A stretch of 64,000 nt of DNA, from assembly GCA_947488905.1 (NCBI GenBank), contig CANLBJ010000004.1:124001-188000 (forward strand). Reading direction: 5' to 3'. Positions 40,033 to 49,491 of the stretch are shown here, in pieces. Positions within the stretch are counted from its first letter, which is position 1, and every line of letters begins with the position of its first letter. Source of the stretch: Ulvibacter algarum. GTDB lineage: Bacteria; Bacteroidota; Bacteroidia; Flavobacteriales; Flavobacteriaceae. Below the pieces are notes generated by a model. That model was not told where the DNA came from and made no database searches. It worked only from the letters and a program-made list of their open reading frames with translations. The position numbers were made by a program, and so were the translations under genes.

Positions 40033-43000
40033 GTGTCTTCATTCTTTAAATGAGATAATGTCCCCGCTTTAAAATCTAAAGTGCGCACTTGAAAACTCCC
40101 CATAGACCCCTCTTTAAAGATAGATATCAAAGTACCTAGCCAACGCTCCTCATTATCAATTGGATACGGAAAATAATTACAGCCATTTTCATTTATTTTT
40201 AGGCGAGTTAAAAACAATATTTTTGACCTTCTATTACTACGCCTTCTATCCGTTTCACTTACATTAAATGAAACCTCTATAGCATCATGTAATTCAGGGT
40301 CTTGGATTACGTTTACACAATAATTATTAGGTTTTTCAATAGGCTCTTTAACACCACTAATACCATTAGGTAAAAAATATATTTTAGTTTTTACTTGATC
40401 TTTATTATTGAAAAATTTATAATATGTGAAATTTGCGACTACTTTATCTGCATTATATTCGTAAGTTGAAATACCAGATTTTTGATGTGTATATTTTTTT
40501 TCTGAATCGTATGTTTCTACTTTTAGAGTCATACGTGTACACACAACTAAGTCTAAAAACAAGGCTGTAGCCGCAAGCGGGTCCATATAATAAGCAGCGT
40601 TTTCCTCATCATGATCAACTAATAATGATCTATCTTTATAGAGTCTACGATTATAATCCATGGGACTTTCATTGGCAGCTATCAAAAACCCTTTTGTTTT
40701 TAAATCGCTTAACAAATAAAATTTAAAGAAGGTTTGCAACCTTTTATCACTAAAAATTTGCGACAAGACTAAAAAGCCTAAGCCAACTAGAGCGGCTATC
40801 CAGCCTACTGGACCTAGAAGACCAAGTGAAGTACCTATTGTTGCTATACTAGCTGCAACTGCACCTGAAGCAGCTGTAGCCGCCACCGTTATTGACACTC
40901 CTGCAGTTACAGTGAATGCTACACCAGCACCTACTAATGCCCAAGCAGAATCTGGATCGCGTTTATTAAAAGCATCTGAGGCATCCCAAAAACATATACC
41001 AGCAGAAAATACAGCACCAACAACACCAATTACTTTAGATGAAACACTAAATAAATCAGTAACAGTTTTTAGCCTATACTTTTGAACTGATTCTATTAAG
41101 GTCATAGATGCTTCAGTTATTTTAAAAGTAGCTTCCATTACCTGAAATTTAGATTTCCACTTGTCTTCTTTAATTGCTGTAGCCACAGCATTATTAAAAT
41201 TAATTAATTCTAATGCTGCAAAAAAACCTGTAAAGCCACGACTATTTACAAACTTAGATAATTTTGGACTTTTTGGTAATTCTGTTTCTGTAACCGTAGT
41301 AACTTCTTTTTGTCCTTTAACACCAATCTCTAGTACGTGATTTCCCCACTCAGATCTCACTAATTTTGCATCAGATTGTAGCAATCTTTTTAATTTTTCA
41401 TTGGCACTTAAACTTTTACTTTTTGGATTTAATGGATGTCTTTTATTATTTAAAGAAAAATATTCATCTTGATTTTTTACTATGTCCAACTCTACCGCTG
41501 TTGCTCCATCAATTTTAGGAACAATATCACCATCACGCATTTCCCAGAGGGGCGCACTTTTATAAGTAGCATTTTTATTAAGCCAAGAAAGAATAAATTG
41601 TTGTCTGGCTTTAACTTCAATTATTTTTGTTACAGTACCTTTTACAATATGGGTTTGTCCAGCATGATATTCAAGTTTTTTACCAAAGACACCAAACAAA
41701 CTTGATCCTGTATCAAAAGATTTATCTATAACTTTAGGAATATTAAGACCTACAGATAATAGAGCAAAAAATGGGTCTACACCTTCGAAGCCTTCGGCGT
41801 CTGTTTTAATTTCTCCTTTTTTAAACTCATCCAAATTATCATCATCAATAATTTCATAGGCCCATTTAGTCCATTTATCTGGTCCAACAGGATGATGCCT
41901 TTTTAGTATTAAAGTTTTTTCAAATATGATAGGGTTTACAATCAGGTTACCTAATAATTCTAGACCATACTCTCTTCCCTTTAATAAATTGCTAGGATTA
42001 TTTTTTAAATAATCATCTAAATACCCCTTGTCTTTTAGATAATCACTGGAAAGAATTAAACCTAAGTCGTCACGAAAAGATAAGGCTATTTCACGAGCAA
42101 TTTCTCGCTTTTTCACACCTAAAATACCCGTTATCTTTCCATGACTCACTCCATTACCTAAGCCAAAGGTTTGATAATTAGGCTCTTGCCAAGTAAAATC
42201 ATGAGTATATGAAACAGGTTTATAACCATCTGGGCCATAGGATGACAATCTTTTTGTTACCATGTGATCATCCTCAGGATGAACACCTCCAATATCATAT
42301 CCTTCTTCTCCACCATCATAATCTCTTGATGTTTCGTTGCTGTTGTATACAAAGTGATATGTTGTAAGAGCTAAGGAGAACATAGCCTGATATTCTGGCT
42401 TAGGAGCAGGAGAATCAAAAATTCCTTTAATTAGCCTGTCGTAATGATATTTTTGACTTTCCCCGGTGTGTATTGCCTCTATTAAAGCTTTATATGATAA
42501 TACTTTATCTGAAACAACATTATTTACATCGTGAGCTAGACCAAAGGGATCATTAAGCGTAACAAACATATCTTCAAAAAATTCATTTTCCCCTTCATCA
42601 TCTTGATTTTTTTCATCAACAAGAATTTTATCTAGTGTTTTTTTTAGAGCAAATGCTCTGGGGTGATCTTCAGGGAATACGGTTTTTACATCTTTAAAAG
42701 ATACTGCATTTTTATGTTTATCTTCCTCTCCTTTTTTAATACCGCTACAATCTACGAGTTGCATACGTTTTTTGCGTTTTTCAGCATCGGTATTTATTTC
42801 ATAATGGTATGAAATGCTCCATTGAACTGGAGAATAGGCAACCCTAATTTTTTTTCCTGGAGCTATTGTTTTAAAATCTCTTTTATCTCCATCGGGTTTT
42901 CTATCGTCTATATATTCACCATTATTATCTTTATTATATTGCCAACGTATATGTTGAAATTGGCCTTCCTCATCTATCTGAAGTTCATGATGATCATCTG

Positions 43001-43427
43001 GATCATCTTCATTTATTAAATAAATATATCCCAGATTAAGCGCAGTACGAGCTAAATAAAAATTCTCTAAACTAGGAAGGCCTTTAAGAGCTATTATTTG
43101 TACTGATTTTAATGTAGTTACTTTTTCAGAAGTATTAGTAGTGTTTTCTTTAACTTTAAGAAGCTCTGCCTTTTCTTCTTCTAATAATACTGCATTTTGC
43201 TTTATAGATTCATCCTTGTATTCCGGTCCATAAACATTTTCTTCATTATCAAGTTTTCTTTGAAACAATCCATATCTGAAAAAATAAAGCCTAACATCAG
43301 ACGTAGTTGCGTCTAACTCTGCTTCTTCTTCTGTTTCTTCTCCATTATATTCAGCTTTCACAAGATATTTAGCAAGCTTATTATTAAAAACAGTTTCTTG
43401 GTTTTTCTCTAAAGTTTCGTTAGCCAT
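40026..43427 (-). CDS. VasX-like pore-forming T6SS effector
   Basis: The product has 1133 residues from the ATG at 43425-43427 (MANETLEK). An in-frame ATG at 43461-43463 would overlap the PAAR gene. The N-terminal third (about 45-220) has the arrangement of VasX-type toxins: LYFFRYGLFQRK, then VQIIALKGLPSLENFYLART and LGYIYLINED. The middle is unassigned. Residues about 800-905 hold several hydrophobic helices with small residues (GAVFSAGICFW, RDPDSAWALVGAGVAF, GLLGPVGWIAALVGLGFLVL), like colicin-type pore formers. The C-terminal 200 residues are soluble. It follows the PAAR gene by 10 bases, so it is carried on the VgrG-PAAR tip. Delivery to the target inner membrane and depolarisation are expected. 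Confidence 0.82.
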   Translation of the reverse strand: MANETLEKNQETVFNNKLAKYLVKAEYNGEETEEEAELDATTSDVRLYFFRYGLFQRKLDNEENVYGPEYKDESIKQNAVLLEEEKAELLKVKENTTNTSEKVTTLKSVQIIALKGLPSLENFYLARTALNLGYIYLINEDDPDDHHELQIDEEGQFQHIRWQYNKDNNGEYIDDRKPDGDKRDFKTIAPGKKIRVAYSPVQWSISYHYEINTDAEKRKKRMQLVDCSGIKKGEEDKHKNAVSFKDVKTVFPEDHPRAFALKKTLDKILVDEKNQDDEGENEFFEDMFVTLNDPFGLAHDVNNVVSDKVLSYKALIEAIHTGESQKYHYDRLIKGIFDSPAPKPEYQAMFSLALTTYHFVYNSNETSRDYDGGEEGYDIGGVHPEDDHMVTKRLSSYGPDGYKPVSYTHDFTWQEPNYQTFGLGNGVSHGKITGILGVKKREIAREIALSFRDDLGLILSSDYLKDKGYLDDYLKNNPSNLLKGREYGLELLGNLIVNPIIFEKTLILKRHHPVGPDKWTKWAYEIIDDDNLDEFKKGEIKTDAEGFEGVDPFFALLSVGLNIPKVIDKSFDTGSSLFGVFGKKLEYHAGQTHIVKGTVTKIIEVKARQQFILSWLNKNATYKSAPLWEMRDGDIVPKIDGATAVELDIVKNQDEYFSLNNKRHPLNPKSKSLSANEKLKRLLQSDAKLVRSEWGNHVLEIGVKGQKEVTTVTETELPKSPKLSKFVNSRGFTGFFAALELINFNNAVATAIKEDKWKSKFQVMEATFKITEASMTLIESVQKYRLKTVTDLFSVSSKVIGVVGAVFSAGICFWDASDAFNKRDPDSAWALVGAGVAFTVTAGVSITVAATAASGAVAASIATIGTSLGLLGPVGWIAALVGLGFLVLSQIFSDKRLQTFFKFYLLSDLKTKGFLIAANESPMDYNRRLYKDRSLLVDHDEENAAYYMDPLAATALFLDLVVCTRMTLKVETYDSEKKYTHQKSGISTYEYNADKVVANFTYYKFFNNKDQVKTKIYFLPNGISGVKEPIEKPNNYCVNVIQDPELHDAIEVSFNVSETDRRRSNRRSKILFLTRLKINENGCNYFPYPIDNEERWLGTLISIFKEGSMGSFQVRTLDFKAGTLSHLKNEDTW

Positions 43428-43437
43428 TTTGTGATTT

Positions 43438-44169
43438 TTAATTTTCAGTAGTATTTCCTTCATTAGGTTCCTCTACCTCCCAAGTTACTTCCACCTCTTT
43501 ATCTAATACAGTTCCTGTAAGAGTAATTACATCTTCTTTATTAACAACAGACTCTCCACTATCATTAATAGTTTCTATTGGTTTTCTAATATTAAAAGAA
43601 ACACTCTCTCCATCCGCTATATTTTGTACAGACGCTTTTATAATTACTTGTTTTAATACTCTAGACTCTCTAATAATTGTATCTTCCTTCATCCAACGGA
43701 TATTATATACTCTTGGCACTCCTTCTGTACTCTCTGCTACTTCTTTTAACTGGTCTTGTAACGCTTGTGCTTCTGCCAAAGAGTTTCCAGTTACAGATGC
43801 CAACACCCTATCTTTTAGTGTGATTTTTGGGAATGGAATTTTATTTACAGCCATTATAGCAGTAGGCGTAGCATTACTAGTACCAATAATTACAGTAGGT
43901 TCTCCAATGGTTACGACGCCCCCATGAGCAGTTTTTGATCCTAAAGTTGTTGCAGGTTTACCACCAATTAACACGGTTGAAACACCTTCAACTATTACAT
44001 CTGGTGGTCCCGTACAAGTACATTGGTCACCCATTACAGACGCTGGTTTCCCGCCAATCAAAACAGTTGGCTCTCCGGGTCCTATAATTGGCCCCCCTAC
44101 ATGTGGAGTACTCCCACTAGTCATAGGGCATGTATGCATATGAGATATAGTTGCTGCTGGTCCTGGCAT
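43438..44169 (-). CDS. PAAR-repeat spike tip with C-terminal adaptor domain
   Basis: The product has 243 residues. Residues 1-100 contain three PAAR repeats (GPAATISHMHTCPM, GGPIIGPGEPTVLIGGKPAS, GPPDVIVEGVSTVLIGGKPA) with the Cys and His residues of the zinc-bound tip. The C-terminal part (about 135-243) is an Ig-like beta domain (VYNIRWMKED, GESVSFNIRKP) that probably docks the toxin encoded next. It starts 7 bases after vgrG. A truncated relative lies at 36.9 kb. Confidence 0.92.
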   Translation of the reverse strand: MPGPAATISHMHTCPMTSGSTPHVGGPIIGPGEPTVLIGGKPASVMGDQCTCTGPPDVIVEGVSTVLIGGKPATTLGSKTAHGGVVTIGEPTVIIGTSNATPTAIMAVNKIPFPKITLKDRVLASVTGNSLAEAQALQDQLKEVAESTEGVPRVYNIRWMKEDTIIRESRVLKQVIIKASVQNIADGESVSFNIRKPIETINDSGESVVNKEDVITLTGTVLDKEVEVTWEVEEPNEGNTTEN

Positions 44170-44176
44170 AATTATT

Positions 44177-45988
44177 TTAATTTATTTTAACAATTCCTCC
44201 TGAAACTTCTGTCATTCCACTACCGGTAATTTTCGTTTGCATACCATTTAATTCAGCAGATGTCTGTCCTTCAATAATCACGCTTTGCCCCTTTACCTCT
44301 GCACTGCTTGTTGCTTCAATATTTACATTAGCTCTACTACTAATAGTTGTATCACCGTCTGCTTGTAACACAGTATCACCCCTAGAAAGTATTGATGTAT
44401 CACCCTCAGAGGCAGAAATAATATCGCCTTGTGCTTGCAGTTCTATATTCTCTTCGGCAATCATTTTTATGTTTTTTGCCGTGAACTCGATGGTCTCTGT
44501 AGCCGTAATAAATAAAGATTTTGCCTGAGTATCAAATGTGATAATACTACCTTCATTATCGTAGATATTTATTTTCTCTTCGCCTTCTTTATCATTAAGC
44601 TCTATGGTATGCCCACTTCTGGTGCGTATGGTCTTAACATCATTAGCATCGCTCTGAAACTCTTCTGCTTTACCACTACCGTTGTATAAACTTCCCATTA
44701 TATAGGGTTGCTCTGCGTTACCGCCTTCAAAACCTACTAAGACTTCTTCTGAGATTTCTGGTATAAAATGAAACCCTTTGTCTGCACCTGCATGTGGTGT
44801 GATTATACGTATCCAAGGAGTCATATCGCCTAATGGTTTTTGCCAAGAAAATTGTACTCTCACTCTACCTAAACCATCTGGATCTGCGTTTTCTACAACA
44901 ACTGCTGTTTGACTTTCGCTACGCGGAAATGCTTGTATATTGGTATTTGGGTAAGCATCAAATGCTGCGGTAACTGCTTCAAATCTGTTTTGATAGTGAC
45001 CGTTTTCTTGATTGGTATGTGTCACATTTGTAACACGGTAAGTAGCGCCCTCTATAGAAACTATACTACCTAGTTTTACACCTGGATTGTCGCTTACTCC
45101 ATTTAATTTTACTTGCTGTATTTCTATAGCTTTTTTCTGAACCTCAATATTGGTATCTAAACGTTGTTTAGCAGTGGGATCATTATACCCATTATGCCAT
45201 ACATTAGTTTCTTTACTGAAAATTGCATTTGCTTTTTCTGAAACAAACCCACTGTAACCATTAGCTCCTGAAGACACTTCTTTTGCATCTTTTTCATGAA
45301 CTTCGTTTAGCAAATAATCATTTGAGTAGAATTTATAATTATGAGATTGTGGCATTAGGCTCAGGTTATATTCTTTTAAATCAAACCCGTATGTAAGGAC
45401 TAACTCTTCTGTATCTGGTGTTCCAAAAACAAGTTGAGATCCGTTATAATAAAACCATTCTCCATATTGTGCGGCTAGTCTGCTTGCGTAGTCATAAGCA
45501 CTCTCATTATTTTGAACTGAGTAATATAATGTTGCATCATTTGCTGGCTGTATTAACAACTCTAGCTTAGATGCATCATAATCTCTAAATGTGGCATCTA
45601 AAATCTCTGATATTGCAACTTCACTAAACGAAGCGTAATGAGGACCATCATCTGCTATAAATGTAGGACTTTGAGCTTTTATAACAACACTATCACCGTC
45701 TGAGGCTTCGTGCCCTTTAATACTTTTAATTTGAGTAACAATACCCTTAAAGCTAAGTGGTTGATAGTTTTCTACATCCATATGAGATGAAATTTCTACC
45801 GTTATTACCTCTCCTAAAAAGTTTTTACTTGATTCTCCTAGCTCTTGTGTTAAGTCTTCAAGCACATCCATACGACAGACAATCTCAAGTAAATGATGTG
45901 CATCTATCTGTTGCTGGAGCATTATTCTTTTAAAAGCTGTTATTTCTGTTCCAGCTATAAAAATGCTTGTATTGCTTTGTAATGCCAT
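44177..45988 (-). CDS. vgrG: T6SS spike protein VgrG (TssI)
   Basis: The product has 603 residues. Residues 1-365 are the gp27-like part (LEIVCRMDVLEDL, GEWFYYNGSQLVFGTPD). Then comes the gp5 OB domain (about 375-460) with the typical VRVQFSWQKPLGDMTPWIRI and FEGGNAEQPYIMGSLYNG. The final 130 residues are a needle-like beta prism (many alternating hydrophobic strands, ending GGIVKIN). It is upstream of PAAR and toxin on one transcript. No extra catalytic domain was seen. Confidence 0.95.
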   Translation of the reverse strand: MALQSNTSIFIAGTEITAFKRIMLQQQIDAHHLLEIVCRMDVLEDLTQELGESSKNFLGEVITVEISSHMDVENYQPLSFKGIVTQIKSIKGHEASDGDSVVIKAQSPTFIADDGPHYASFSEVAISEILDATFRDYDASKLELLIQPANDATLYYSVQNNESAYDYASRLAAQYGEWFYYNGSQLVFGTPDTEELVLTYGFDLKEYNLSLMPQSHNYKFYSNDYLLNEVHEKDAKEVSSGANGYSGFVSEKANAIFSKETNVWHNGYNDPTAKQRLDTNIEVQKKAIEIQQVKLNGVSDNPGVKLGSIVSIEGATYRVTNVTHTNQENGHYQNRFEAVTAAFDAYPNTNIQAFPRSESQTAVVVENADPDGLGRVRVQFSWQKPLGDMTPWIRIITPHAGADKGFHFIPEISEEVLVGFEGGNAEQPYIMGSLYNGSGKAEEFQSDANDVKTIRTRSGHTIELNDKEGEEKINIYDNEGSIITFDTQAKSLFITATETIEFTAKNIKMIAEENIELQAQGDIISASEGDTSILSRGDTVLQADGDTTISSRANVNIEATSSAEVKGQSVIIEGQTSAELNGMQTKITGSGMTEVSGGIVKIN

Positions 45989-45999
45989 ATCGTTATTAT

Positions 46000-46794
46000 T
46001 TATTGGTCTGTTGCGATAAACATCCCATTTTTATATTTTAATTTTAAGATTTTTCCTGTAGAACGCATAAAACCCGAAGGTTCATTGATATCTCCATCCA
46101 CATAGCTTTCTTCTAATTCGTAATAAGAAATCTCTTTATTTATTTTATTATATTCTGGTATCAAGTTGTCGCGACCTCTTGCTATTTCATAAAAAAAACG
46201 ATCACTCCCATTAAAACACCCTAAACAATCTTGTAATTTTCCATTAACATAAGTTAATAGTCTAAATACATAAAACTCTCTACCGCCTCCATAAGAACCG
46301 TATCCTTTTAGCAAATAACTGTAATCATCAACTTTATATATTTTATAATGTAATATCTCTGTTATTGATATTCTATGTCCAGTTTCATCTTTTAAAGATA
46401 AAAAATCTACAGTAATTTTACCATCATCTTTATATTGATATATGGAGTTATATTGCTTTCTTGATCCCACATTAAGTTCATCCCAAGAAAATGTTTTTAA
46501 CTTATCATCCTTAGAGGTTCTAATCTGAATGTATTTGCCTAGAGAATCATAGCTTACACTATTATACTGTTTGTCATTCAATACAGATTTTAATGTCTTA
46601 GTAAACCTATTTAAAATTGAATCTCTTGCTTCATTTAATGAACTGCCATAATCATATATATTCTCGCGATACTTTTTATAGATTGATGTTAGAGTACTAT
46701 CTACTTCATTGAAAATTAATGATTTTTGGGAATATATATTTGGCATAGACCCAAAAAAGCAAACAATGCATAATAGACAAATATGCTTTTTCAT
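46000..46794 (-). CDS. Secreted protein of unknown function ahead of vgrG
   Basis: I use the ATG at 46792-46794, because it gives a good signal peptide (MKKHICLLCIVCFFGSMPNIYSQ is the leader region); the product has 264 residues. The mature protein is beta-rich and Tyr/Gly-rich (YLLKGYGSYGGGREFYVFRL) with two Cys (DCLGCF). No family was recognised. It ends 11 bases before vgrG and shares its strand. It could be a periplasmic accessory, an effector or an immunity protein. The preceding 350 bases hold no gene. Confidence 0.68.
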   Translation of the reverse strand: MKKHICLLCIVCFFGSMPNIYSQKSLIFNEVDSTLTSIYKKYRENIYDYGSSLNEARDSILNRFTKTLKSVLNDKQYNSVSYDSLGKYIQIRTSKDDKLKTFSWDELNVGSRKQYNSIYQYKDDGKITVDFLSLKDETGHRISITEILHYKIYKVDDYSYLLKGYGSYGGGREFYVFRLLTYVNGKLQDCLGCFNGSDRFFYEIARGRDNLIPEYNKINKEISYYELEESYVDGDINEPSGFMRSTGKILKLKYKNGMFIATDQ

Positions 46795-47150
46795 CTTACA
46801 CAATAATTTAATAACTGAATACAATACCAAGTGGCTGCAGTTAAAAAATAACCCATACTATCTGTTCTTTTATTTTCAGTAAAAAAACGCGTTTGACAAC
46901 AGCTCTTTTGTTTAGAAACACCTAACCGTTTTACAGTGATCATTATCCTTTTTAATTATCAATTAATTGGATAATAAATGTAGTTTAAATAAACCACATC
47001 ATCTTCTGTGGTTATATTAAATTATTGTTCTTTTTTTGAACTAAACACACAAAGTACCATATGTAGTAATTTGGTATACTTTAGTGTAAAAAGATTTTAA
47101 TTAATAGCATTACTACTTAAAACTCAAGAGCTACAGTATTCAAATTTAAA
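46795..47150. other. Intergenic region upstream of the vgrG operon
   Basis: No gene, repeat or clear TAnnTTTG box was found in these 356 bases. It probably carries the promoter for the secreted protein-vgrG-PAAR-toxin transcript and the end of the hcp transcript. Confidence 0.4.
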
Positions 47151-47546
47151 CTATGCCTTATCAGGCCAATTATTTGTATAGACGGTATCTTTAATGATTA
47201 GTTCTTTTGCTGAAATAATAAAGCGTGTAGTTAACGGCTTATCACTTACTGCATCAAAATCTTCTCTATAGTTTAAACAAAATGCATCTTTAAATTTTAG
47301 CGTTTTTAAACTCGACATGTTATCTCTTTTATAAAAAGTGATCTCACCATCTTTTGTCATATCTGGAGATATCATCCATTCTAGAAAATCTGTCTTATTT
47401 GTAGACTCTACAATAAGTTGTATTTGCCCTCCTATAGGCTTTTGTGATGGTCTACCTGTTCTATCTGCACCTTGATCAAAAGAAAAAGAACATTGCAAGA
47501 CATTAAGTGAATCATCGTCTATTATAATTTTTGATAAAAACGACAT
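47151..47546 (-). CDS. tssD: Hcp tube protein (TssD), second copy
   Basis: The product has 131 residues and the Bacteroidota TssD pattern: LQCSFSFDQGADRTGRPSQKP, followed by GGQIQLIVES and the end VISAKEL-like strand (FIISAKELIIKD). It forms hexameric rings of the inner tube. It follows the first hcp gene after a terminator, so it is likely made at a lower or different level. It differs clearly from the first copy and may carry different cargo. Confidence 0.93.
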   Translation of the reverse strand: MSFLSKIIIDDDSLNVLQCSFSFDQGADRTGRPSQKPIGGQIQLIVESTNKTDFLEWMISPDMTKDGEITFYKRDNMSSLKTLKFKDAFCLNYREDFDAVSDKPLTTRFIISAKELIIKDTVYTNNWPDKA

Positions 47547-47579
47547 AATGGTATGTATTTAGAGTTGGTTTAAAAAAAA

Positions 47580-47608
47580 TAAAGGAAGTGTTGAGAACAC
47601 TTCCTTTA
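47580..47608 (-). terminator. Terminator between the two hcp genes
   Basis: Perfect 13-base arms (47580-47592 and 47596-47608, core AGGAAGTGTT) enclose GAG. The minus-strand transcript of the first hcp ends in a T tract (plus-strand A at 47572-47579). Confidence 0.9.
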
Positions 47609-47647
47609 TAACAATTTTAATAAAATATATGTAATTTAAGCATTACA

Positions 47648-48034
47648 TTATACCCAGTCGTTAATGTGCTCTCCATTACCAATACTAATACCTTTTGCAG
47701 ATATTACGAAAGCTTCAGCCATTGGGTTTTTACCAGTACTGTCAAAGTTTTCGTTGTACTTTACCATGTATCCTTCTTGGAATTTTAATTCTTTTGAAGT
47801 TGCATCTGTATCTCTTTTTAAGAATACAATAGAACCATCTCTACGCTCAAAATTATTGAACATCCAGTCTGATAAGCTAGTATCTGCTGTAGATTCTACT
47901 GTTAATTTAATCTTACCTCCTCTTGTAATAGAAGAAGGTCTTCCTGTTGCATCTGTTTCTTGGTGTAGCTCGTACGCGCAGTTTAATACGTTGTACTCTC
48001 TTCCACCTACTTTAAGTTTTGCTTTAAAAGCCAT
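47648..48034 (-). CDS. tssD: Hcp tube protein (TssD), main copy
   Basis: The product has 128 residues with the TssD sequence features NCAYELHQETDATGRPSSITRGG, KIKLTVEST, and the closing AFVISAKGISIGNG. In subtype iii systems this short Hcp is the abundant tube protein. The gene has its own long upstream region and a strong terminator, as expected for a highly expressed gene. Codon use is less AT-rich than in the neighbouring immunity genes. Confidence 0.95.
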   Translation of the reverse strand: MAFKAKLKVGGREYNVLNCAYELHQETDATGRPSSITRGGKIKLTVESTADTSLSDWMFNNFERRDGSIVFLKRDTDATSKELKFQEGYMVKYNENFDSTGKNPMAEAFVISAKGISIGNGEHINDWV

Positions 48035-48456
48035 AATAATAAAATTTAATAATTAATAAAAAGGTATATATGTATATAAAAATATTTATGATATAAATTT
48101 AAAGGTTTTATTTAAACTACCTAAAAAATTTCGCAAAAATTAGACGAAATAATTATTTTATTAGTTGAAACACATCACAATAGCTATTTTATGAGTTTAA
48201 ACTTAATATTTCAGAAGTGAAAAATCTATACTTAATCTTAAACATTAAAAAAGCAACCGGGAGAAAAAAATGAACCATTATTAATGACATTAAAGGCATT
48301 AAAGAATCGAAGTTTTATCGTCATATGTTTTAGTCTTTTCTTTACTTTTGAGCTTATAAAATTTTACGGGCAATCAATTTGAAAATTCAAATTGATTTAG
48401 TAAATTAAGCCTCCTTAATTCTAGAGCTAGAAATATAGTTATTTAAAAAGCATATT
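48035..48456. other. Divergent regulatory region between hcp and tssP
   Basis: No gene was seen in these 422 bases. The region has the -7 box for tssP and a 12-bp hairpin in its leader (separate entries). The hcp side is very AT-rich and I found no convincing box on that strand. Confidence 0.5.
48343..48397 (+). promoter_or_regulatory. -7 box and leader hairpin of the tssP-tssK transcript
   Basis: TACTTTTG (48343-48350) matches TAnnTTTG. About 20 bases downstream, in the expected 5' leader, lie perfect 12-base arms AATCAATTTGAA (48372-48383) and its reverse complement (48386-48397) with a 2-base loop. No T run follows directly, so it is more likely a regulatory or stabilising structure, or a protein-binding palindrome, than a terminator. 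Confidence 0.6.
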
Positions 48457-49482
48457 ATGGATAAGAAAAAACAGCTTACTAAGCACTTAGATAAAAATAT
48501 ACTTCGCTTTTTTATCGTACTCTTTTTACTATCAACACCTGTTTTTGCATATAGATATATGAAAAACAAAACCTGTAAAGAAGTCGTTTTTACAACAGAT
48601 GCTGATTCTTATCGTCAAGATGAACTTATTAAGTTTATGGACAATACTGACCAAGCAGAAAGCTGGCAATGGGATTTTGGCGACAGTACAGAAGTAGCTA
48701 CTATAAAAAACCCTCTACACGTTTATAAAGCTCCCGGAGAATATAATGTAAGTTTAATGGTGAATGGTTTTTGCCAACTAACAAGAGTTGTTAATATTGA
48801 TGAAAAATTAATTATTAGAGACCCTAGTAAAATCCCTGTATTTAATATTCCTGAAACTATTACTGTAGGAGAATCACTTGTTATTAAAGATTTAACACCA
48901 AATGCTACCGTATGGGAATGGAGATTTGGCGAAACATCTAGCGTTAATTCTAAAAAGAGAACAGCTGAATATACTTATGAAACACCTGGACTTAAGACTA
49001 TCTCTCTAATAGTTAATCATGATGAAATGCATATTAATGAAAAACAAATTACCGTTTTACCTAAAGTAGAGATCAATGATGATCTTAATCAAATAAGAGG
49101 AACAGGAAGAAGACTTGGGGATGGGCTACCTTTAAGACCACCTTCCCATACAATTAGGACTGACAACCCACCTGCTACAACCACAACTGAAACTGTTGAG
49201 GAAGCACCACCAAAAATAGCTCCAAACATTAGTAATTCAAATTTCAAGAACAAACTAATGTTAGTCGCTAAAAACCAAATAGGCGCAGGTGCTTTTATTG
49301 ATTATTTTTGCGGAAATCTAAACACTAATATTATTGTAAATAATAAAGAAATTTCATTTTTAGTGTTCTGTGAAAAAATCAAGAATAAAAACCTAAAAAT
49401 TAGAGACTTAGAAATTCACAATGACCCAAATACTAACTGTATAACTACTGTCACTATCAAGCATAGAATGATTATTTTTTAA
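48457..49482 (+). CDS. tssP: T6SS-iii trans-envelope protein with PKD domains, probable TssP
   Basis: The product has 341 residues: a short cytoplasmic start, one transmembrane helix (about residues 15-33), and a periplasmic part with two PKD domains (WQWDFGDST at about residue 68 and WEWRFGETS at about 151). After a Pro/Thr-rich linker (RPPSHTIRTDNPPATTTTE), a C-terminal domain with Cys residues follows (about 255-341). This matches the position and architecture expected for TssP of the TssNQOPR envelope complex. It is followed 9 bases later by tssK. The name is assigned from memory of the family. Confidence 0.72.
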   Translation: MDKKKQLTKHLDKNILRFFIVLFLLSTPVFAYRYMKNKTCKEVVFTTDADSYRQDELIKFMDNTDQAESWQWDFGDSTEVATIKNPLHVYKAPGEYNVSLMVNGFCQLTRVVNIDEKLIIRDPSKIPVFNIPETITVGESLVIKDLTPNATVWEWRFGETSSVNSKKRTAEYTYETPGLKTISLIVNHDEMHINEKQITVLPKVEINDDLNQIRGTGRRLGDGLPLRPPSHTIRTDNPPATTTTETVEEAPPKIAPNISNSNFKNKLMLVAKNQIGAGAFIDYFCGNLNTNIIVNNKEISFLVFCEKIKNKNLKIRDLEIHNDPNTNCITTVTIKHRMIIF

Positions 49483-49491
49483 AACACATTT

